Below are positions 60,508 through 64,000 of a stretch of DNA of 64,000 nt, piece by piece. The first letter of the stretch is position 1. Each line of letters begins with the position of its first letter. This stretch comes from an uncultured Lachnospiraceae bacterium (lineage in GTDB: Bacteria; Bacillota; Clostridia; Lachnospirales; Lachnospiraceae): assembly GCA_902778165.1 (NCBI GenBank), contig CACYWQ010000001.1:333116-397115 (forward strand). The letters are read 5' to 3'. Both the position numbers and the translations under genes were made by a program. Below the pieces are notes generated by a model, which saw only the letters and a list, made by a program, of their open reading frames with translations, was not told the DNA's origin and did not search any database.

Positions 60508-61563
60508 ATGACAGAGAATGGTAAGCGCAACTTCATAATAGCGTTGATTGCGACGATTGCTGCGGGCCTTCTTATACCCGCGACAGCCGTAGCTGTAGTC
60601 GACCCTTTTTTTCATTACCATGCACCCCTTAAGGACTTTCCGTATGTGGTGGATGATCAGGTTGATATGAATCCGGGGCTTGCAGCTCATATGGATTATG
60701 ACAGTGTGCTGCTTGGTTCGTCTATGACAGTGGCATTCGATACCGACTGGTTTAATGAAGAAATGGGCCTTAAGACGCAGAAGTTAAGTTATAACGGTGC
60801 CTATCCCAAGGACCAGGCCATAATAATGGATAAGATATTTAATGCCAAGGGCGATGATGTTAAGAGGGTGTTTCTTGGTATAGATGAGCTTAATTATTCA
60901 TCGGATATTAATCAGACCAAGTTCCCTGTGACGGATTATATATATGACGATAATCTGTTTGATGACGTAAAATATCTGTGGAATAAGACAGTATTGCTTG
61001 ACTATGTGATCAAACCCCTTATTGATAGGTCTGATGCTTCAGAGTGGAATATGATATATAAGCCCTGGTGGCAACCCATGCATTATAATCTGGCAAATGT
61101 AAGGCTATATTATACACCAGCGCCTGAAGTGATCGATACAACTCCGACAGAGGAATACATAGCGGGTATTGAAGCTAATCTTAATGCCAACATTATTCCT
61201 TATATTGAAGCACATCCTGATACGATGTATACTGTATTCTATCCGCCATACAGCATTCTGTACTGGTATGATGCATACAGGCAGGGTCAGATAGATAAGA
61301 TAGCGGATAAATATGATTATATGACCAGACGTCTGCTTGAATATGATAATGTGGAAGTATATTTCTTCCAGAATGACACGGATGTCGTATGTAATTTCGA
61401 TAATTATGCGGACCACACTCACTACAGTCCTGAAGTGTGCCATTATATGGTGGATTGCATGTCACAGGGCAAGCGTAAGGTGACAATTGATAATCTGGAT
61501 GAAGAACTTAAGGCCTTAAAGGACATGGCCTATAACTATGATTATGAGAGTATAGATTTATGA
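60508..61563 (+). CDS. SGNH-like O-acylation partner protein (copy 2)
   Basis: A 351-residue protein with an N-terminal TM (about 9-30), 'VVDPFFHYHAPL', block I 'LLGSSMT' (S71-S72; S72 aligns with Ser77 of copy 1) and block V 'DHTHYSPE' (D302-x2-H305). Two segments after the anchor and before block I match copy 1 in position. It should take the acyl group from the MBOAT partner and transfer it to the glycan outside the membrane. It overlaps the next gene by 4 bases (ATGA). Confidence 0.75.
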   Translation: MTENGKRNFIIALIATIAAGLLIPATAVAVVDPFFHYHAPLKDFPYVVDDQVDMNPGLAAHMDYDSVLLGSSMTVAFDTDWFNEEMGLKTQKLSYNGAYPKDQAIIMDKIFNAKGDDVKRVFLGIDELNYSSDINQTKFPVTDYIYDDNLFDDVKYLWNKTVLLDYVIKPLIDRSDASEWNMIYKPWWQPMHYNLANVRLYYTPAPEVIDTTPTEEYIAGIEANLNANIIPYIEAHPDTMYTVFYPPYSILYWYDAYRQGQIDKIADKYDYMTRRLLEYDNVEVYFFQNDTDVVCNFDNYADHTHYSPEVCHYMVDCMSQGKRKVTIDNLDEELKALKDMAYNYDYESIDL

Positions 61564-62606
61564 TTACGAAAGCTTTGGCGCTTATCATAATACTGATTGT
61601 TATTCCATATTGTATCGGACTGCTCCCGGCTTCATTTGTTGACAAGGAGATTAGGACGATGCCGATGATCTATGTCTTCGGATTCGTCTTATCCCTTGGA
61701 CTGTTTGAACTTATCTCAGTGCCGGTGACGGTGATTGTTCCTGACGGGTTCCCCAAGATTGTGGGTATATATTTAGGAGTCGAATGCGCATTTGCGATGG
61801 CAGGACTCATAGTCTATAACTTCCATAAGAAGCCGCAGAGCGAGAAGATTGTTCTTAAATTCGATGAGAACATGGTCCTGTGGATCATAGTCGGATTAAG
61901 TATTCTATTCCAGGTGATAATGTATGTGTGTCTGCAGTCCTTTGACGGGGATGATGCATATTATGTGGTTCAGTCGGTCCTGGCAGAGCAAACCAATATG
62001 CTATACAGGATCAAACCTTATACAGGTTTATCCACTTCCATGGATTTAAGACATGCATTGGCATCTGTACCTATCTGGATAGCATTTCTTGGCAGAGTAA
62101 GCGGAATACATCCGACAATCATAGCTCATTCCATAATCGGGATAATCTTAATTCCGCTTATCTACATAGTCTATTATAATTACGCGAGAGTACTGTTCGG
62201 CAAAGACAGTAGAAGATGCGCTGCATTTATGCTCTTTGTCAGTTTCATGTATATTTTCGGTAATGTGTCCATATATACCCAGACGACATTCATGCTTACA
62301 AGAACCTGGCAGGGCAAATCCATGCTTGCTAACTTGATCCTTATAACGATAGGGTGGATTATGCTTGTGCTGTTTCGTAAGGATGAAGAGTCTGAGATAA
62401 GTACGTTTGGTTGTTGGATTGTACTGTTCTTCTTAAGTATAGCGGCAGCTATGTGTTCGACGGCAAGCGTGTTCTTAGTGGCCCTTATGATGGCTGTATA
62501 TGGAGTGACTCTTGCAATATGCAAGAAGGATGTGCAGATAGCGCTTAAACTGATGATCACCTGTGTGCCCCTTGTGGCATACGGAGCAATATATATACTT
62601 CTGTAG
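61560..62606 (+). pseudogene. DUF6077 membrane protein, N-terminal part before an amber codon
   Basis: A 348-codon frame with about nine TM segments, assigned to DUF6077 by general shape ('GDDAYYVVQSVLAEQ', 'TFMLTRTWQGKSMLANLI'). It stops at TAG 62604-62606 directly after the TM 'VPLVAYGAIYILL'. The same frame continues at 62607 without a shift, through further TM segments, to 63410. A single-base change of the TAG would restore one protein of about 616 residues. So the gene is either inactivated by a nonsense mutation, read through, or split into two working halves. I mark it as pseudogene with reserve. Confidence 0.55.
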
Positions 62607-62615
62607 AGGATGCAT

Positions 62616-63410
62616 ATGGCTGAGACTGTTGAAATCTTCAAAGCATATAACGGAACCGGATACTTCTGCCTCTTATTTATAGCGGCTTTATTGTATCTGT
62701 GGTTTACGGAGGAAGATAAGAATCTTCGTCTGCTATTTGTGGTTGTTCCGACAGTTCTTCAGGTACTGTTCTTCGTTCCGTATTTCTATATGGCATACAA
62801 TATGCTTGATGAGGGTACGTATTACAGAATCTTATGGCTGTTGCCGATGACGGCCGTGATAGCATACAGTGCGGTTAAGGTTATAGGTACCAACTTAAGA
62901 CTTGGTGTGGCTTTGATGTGCCTTATCATTATTCTAAGCGGAACCTATGCATACAACGGTATGGTATTTACTAAGGCTGAGAATGCATATCACATACCAA
63001 ATGAAGTAATAAGCTTATGTGATATGGTTAAGCCTGAAGATAAGGATGAACGCATATTTGTAGCGTTCCCCCCTAAGCTTGTTCATTATGTAAGACAGTA
63101 TACGATCAATATAATGTTACCTTTCGGAAGAGACAGTATGGTGGATAGTTGGAAGAAGGCCGACAATGCGTTGTATGATATGTATTCATCGGGTTATCTG
63201 CCTGCAGAGCAGTTAGCTAAGTGCGCAACGGATTATCTGTGTGATTATGTGATCGTCTCAGAAGATGAGACTATTGACGGTGATCCGACGGAGTACGGCC
63301 TTATAAGATGCGGAGCGGTCGGAGAATACACGGTATATGAGAATAAGGCTAGTCATATATGGCATAATCCTAGTCCGGACGGATTCTACAGTGCGATGTT
63401 TGCTGAGTAG
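62616..63410 (+). CDS. DUF6077 membrane protein, C-terminal part after the amber codon
   Basis: A 264-residue frame (ATG 62616; another ATG at 62610) in the same frame as the part before the stop. AGAGG at 62605-62609, overlapping the TAG itself, sits 6 bases before ATG 62616, so translation could restart. It has about four TM segments (to residue 115) and then a soluble external part with 'DERIFVAFPPKLVHYVRQYT' and 'CDYVIVSEDE'. The external domain resembles the C-terminal part of GT-C-like membrane proteins. Whether it functions alone is unknown. Confidence 0.55.
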   Translation: MAETVEIFKAYNGTGYFCLLFIAALLYLWFTEEDKNLRLLFVVVPTVLQVLFFVPYFYMAYNMLDEGTYYRILWLLPMTAVIAYSAVKVIGTNLRLGVALMCLIIILSGTYAYNGMVFTKAENAYHIPNEVISLCDMVKPEDKDERIFVAFPPKLVHYVRQYTINIMLPFGRDSMVDSWKKADNALYDMYSSGYLPAEQLAKCATDYLCDYVIVSEDETIDGDPTEYGLIRCGAVGEYTVYENKASHIWHNPSPDGFYSAMFAE

Positions 63411-63426
63411 TATAGAGGTGTTATAA

Positions 63427-64000
63427 GTGTGGATTGCAGATAAATGGAAAGATTATGAGGTAATAGATACTTCAAACGGTGAGAAACTTGAGCGATGGGG
63501 AGACTATTTCCTTATCCGCCCGGATCCGCAGGTAATATGGGATACGGATAAGAAAGATCCCGGATGGAAGAAGTACAACGGCCATTATCATCGCAGCAAA
63601 TCAGGCGGCGGTGAGTGGGAGTTTCATAAACTTCCCGAAGAATGGCAGATATCATACAGGAATCTTAAGTTTAATCTTAAACCTTTCTCATTTAAGCATA
63701 CGGGACTATTCCCGGAACAAGCGCTTAACTGGGATTGGTGTGCAGATAAGATAAGATCCCGAATAGGTAAAAATGGTGGCGACTCACAGGTTAAGATCCT
63801 TAACTTATTCGCTTACACGGGCGGAGCAACGATATCCGCACTTGAGGCGGGTGCACACGTGACCCATGTCGATGCATCCAAAGGAATGGTCGGTTGGGCC
63901 AAGGAAAACGCTGCAAGCTCAGGGTTATCTGACAGGCCTGTCAGATGGCTTGTTGATGATTGCGTTAAGTTCATCGAAAGAGAGATAAGACGTGGAAATA
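63427..64000 (+). CDS. SAM-dependent rRNA methyltransferase-like, 3' end outside window
   Basis: A frame of 191 codons runs to the window end without a stop. It starts at GTG 63427 after GAGGTG (63415-63420). The N-terminus 'WIADKWKDYEVIDTSNGEKLERWGDYFLIRPDPQ' region is followed by 'KPFSFKHTGLFPEQALNWDW', then the SAM site 'ILNLFAYTGGATISALEAGA' (written here in parts: VKILNLFAYTGG and ATISALEAG) and 'VTHVDASKGMVGWAKEN'. This is the Methyltrans_SAM (PF10672) type, related to RlmI/RlmK 23S rRNA methyltransferases. It is a housekeeping-type gene and probably marks the end of the glycan locus. Confidence 0.88.
   Translation, partial: MWIADKWKDYEVIDTSNGEKLERWGDYFLIRPDPQVIWDTDKKDPGWKKYNGHYHRSKSGGGEWEFHKLPEEWQISYRNLKFNLKPFSFKHTGLFPEQALNWDWCADKIRSRIGKNGGDSQVKILNLFAYTGGATISALEAGAHVTHVDASKGMVGWAKENAASSGLSDRPVRWLVDDCVKFIEREIRRGN

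Noticed and set aside
62604-62606. TAG read as pyrrolysine or by programmed readthrough
   Set aside because: No pyl genes or known readthrough signal are visible here, other genes in the window end with TAG in the normal way, and a nonsense mutation or restart is simpler.
1-64000. tRNA, rRNA, insertion sequence or prophage genes
   Set aside because: I saw no cloverleaf, rRNA-like stretch, transposase or phage structural gene in either strand; short inverted repeats present are explained as terminators, operators or the two nested palindromes.

Overview
The window looks like chromosomal DNA of a low-to-moderate G+C anaerobic Firmicute, most likely a member of the Lachnospiraceae (Butyrivibrio-like). 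The reasons are strong AGGAGG-type ribosome sites, desulfoferrodoxin and rubrerythrin as oxygen defence, families I know mainly from that group (DUF6076, DUF6020, DUF6077, DUF2334) and a very large single-strand glycan locus. The genus is an inference; no rRNA or tRNA gene is present to confirm it.

Left flank (1 to about 8900): an AT-rich accessory region of unrelated genes and gene debris. It holds the end of an HD-domain hydrolase, a DUF6076 protein, a membrane protein with a repeat-like cytosolic domain, a Rieske-type oxygenase, a two-gene AAA ATPase/TOPRIM module of the anti-phage (AbiL/OLD/PARIS-like) kind, a small helical protein and a three-TM protein. Between them lie decayed fragments. 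A broken copy of the TOPRIM gene end (2420-2577) and a broken copy of the oxygenase gene start (7833-7941) show that a segment was duplicated and each copy lost a different gene.

Middle (8984-11352): a nucleotide-sugar dehydrogenase followed by dfx and rbr, closed by a strong terminator.

Glycan locus (11371 to about 63410): first an operon with a priming glycosyl-phosphate transferase, NeuC-like epimerase, Gfo/Idh oxidoreductase, GT-B, GT2 and DUF2304 genes (11371-17214). It is interrupted at 17215-19022 by structured repeats and a toxin-antitoxin pair (MqsR-like toxin plus a zinc-finger/HTH/Panacea antitoxin) controlled by a perfect 17-bp inverted repeat. A short leftward operon (DUF2334 deacetylase-like and asparagine synthase) diverges from a 30-kb rightward operon. 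That operon encodes an ABC flippase, a second asparagine synthase, a TupA-like ATP-grasp ligase, several glycosyltransferases, an EctB-like aminotransferase, MBOAT plus SGNH O-acyltransferase partners, a FemAB-like transferase, a CMP-sugar synthetase, a second Gfo/Idh enzyme, a HAD phosphatase, two DUF6020 membrane proteins, a Kv-type channel and deacetylases. Then come a GT2 and UDP-glucose dehydrogenase, UDP-glucuronate 4-epimerase, a 1220-residue membrane-anchored glucosaminidase, a second MBOAT/SGNH pair, a DUF6077 membrane protein split by one amber codon, and the start of an rRNA-type methyltransferase cut by the window end.

Together the genes suggest a lipid-linked, ABC-exported, uronic-acid-containing surface glycan that is O-acylated, de-N-acetylated and probably decorated with amino acids (diaminobutyrate, amide or peptide groups). 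The most unusual items are a pair of sequence-diverged but structurally matching nested hairpins (5262-5394 and 17322-17464) with the same three-way-junction layout, the fused antitoxin with its operator, and the duplication scar in the defence region.
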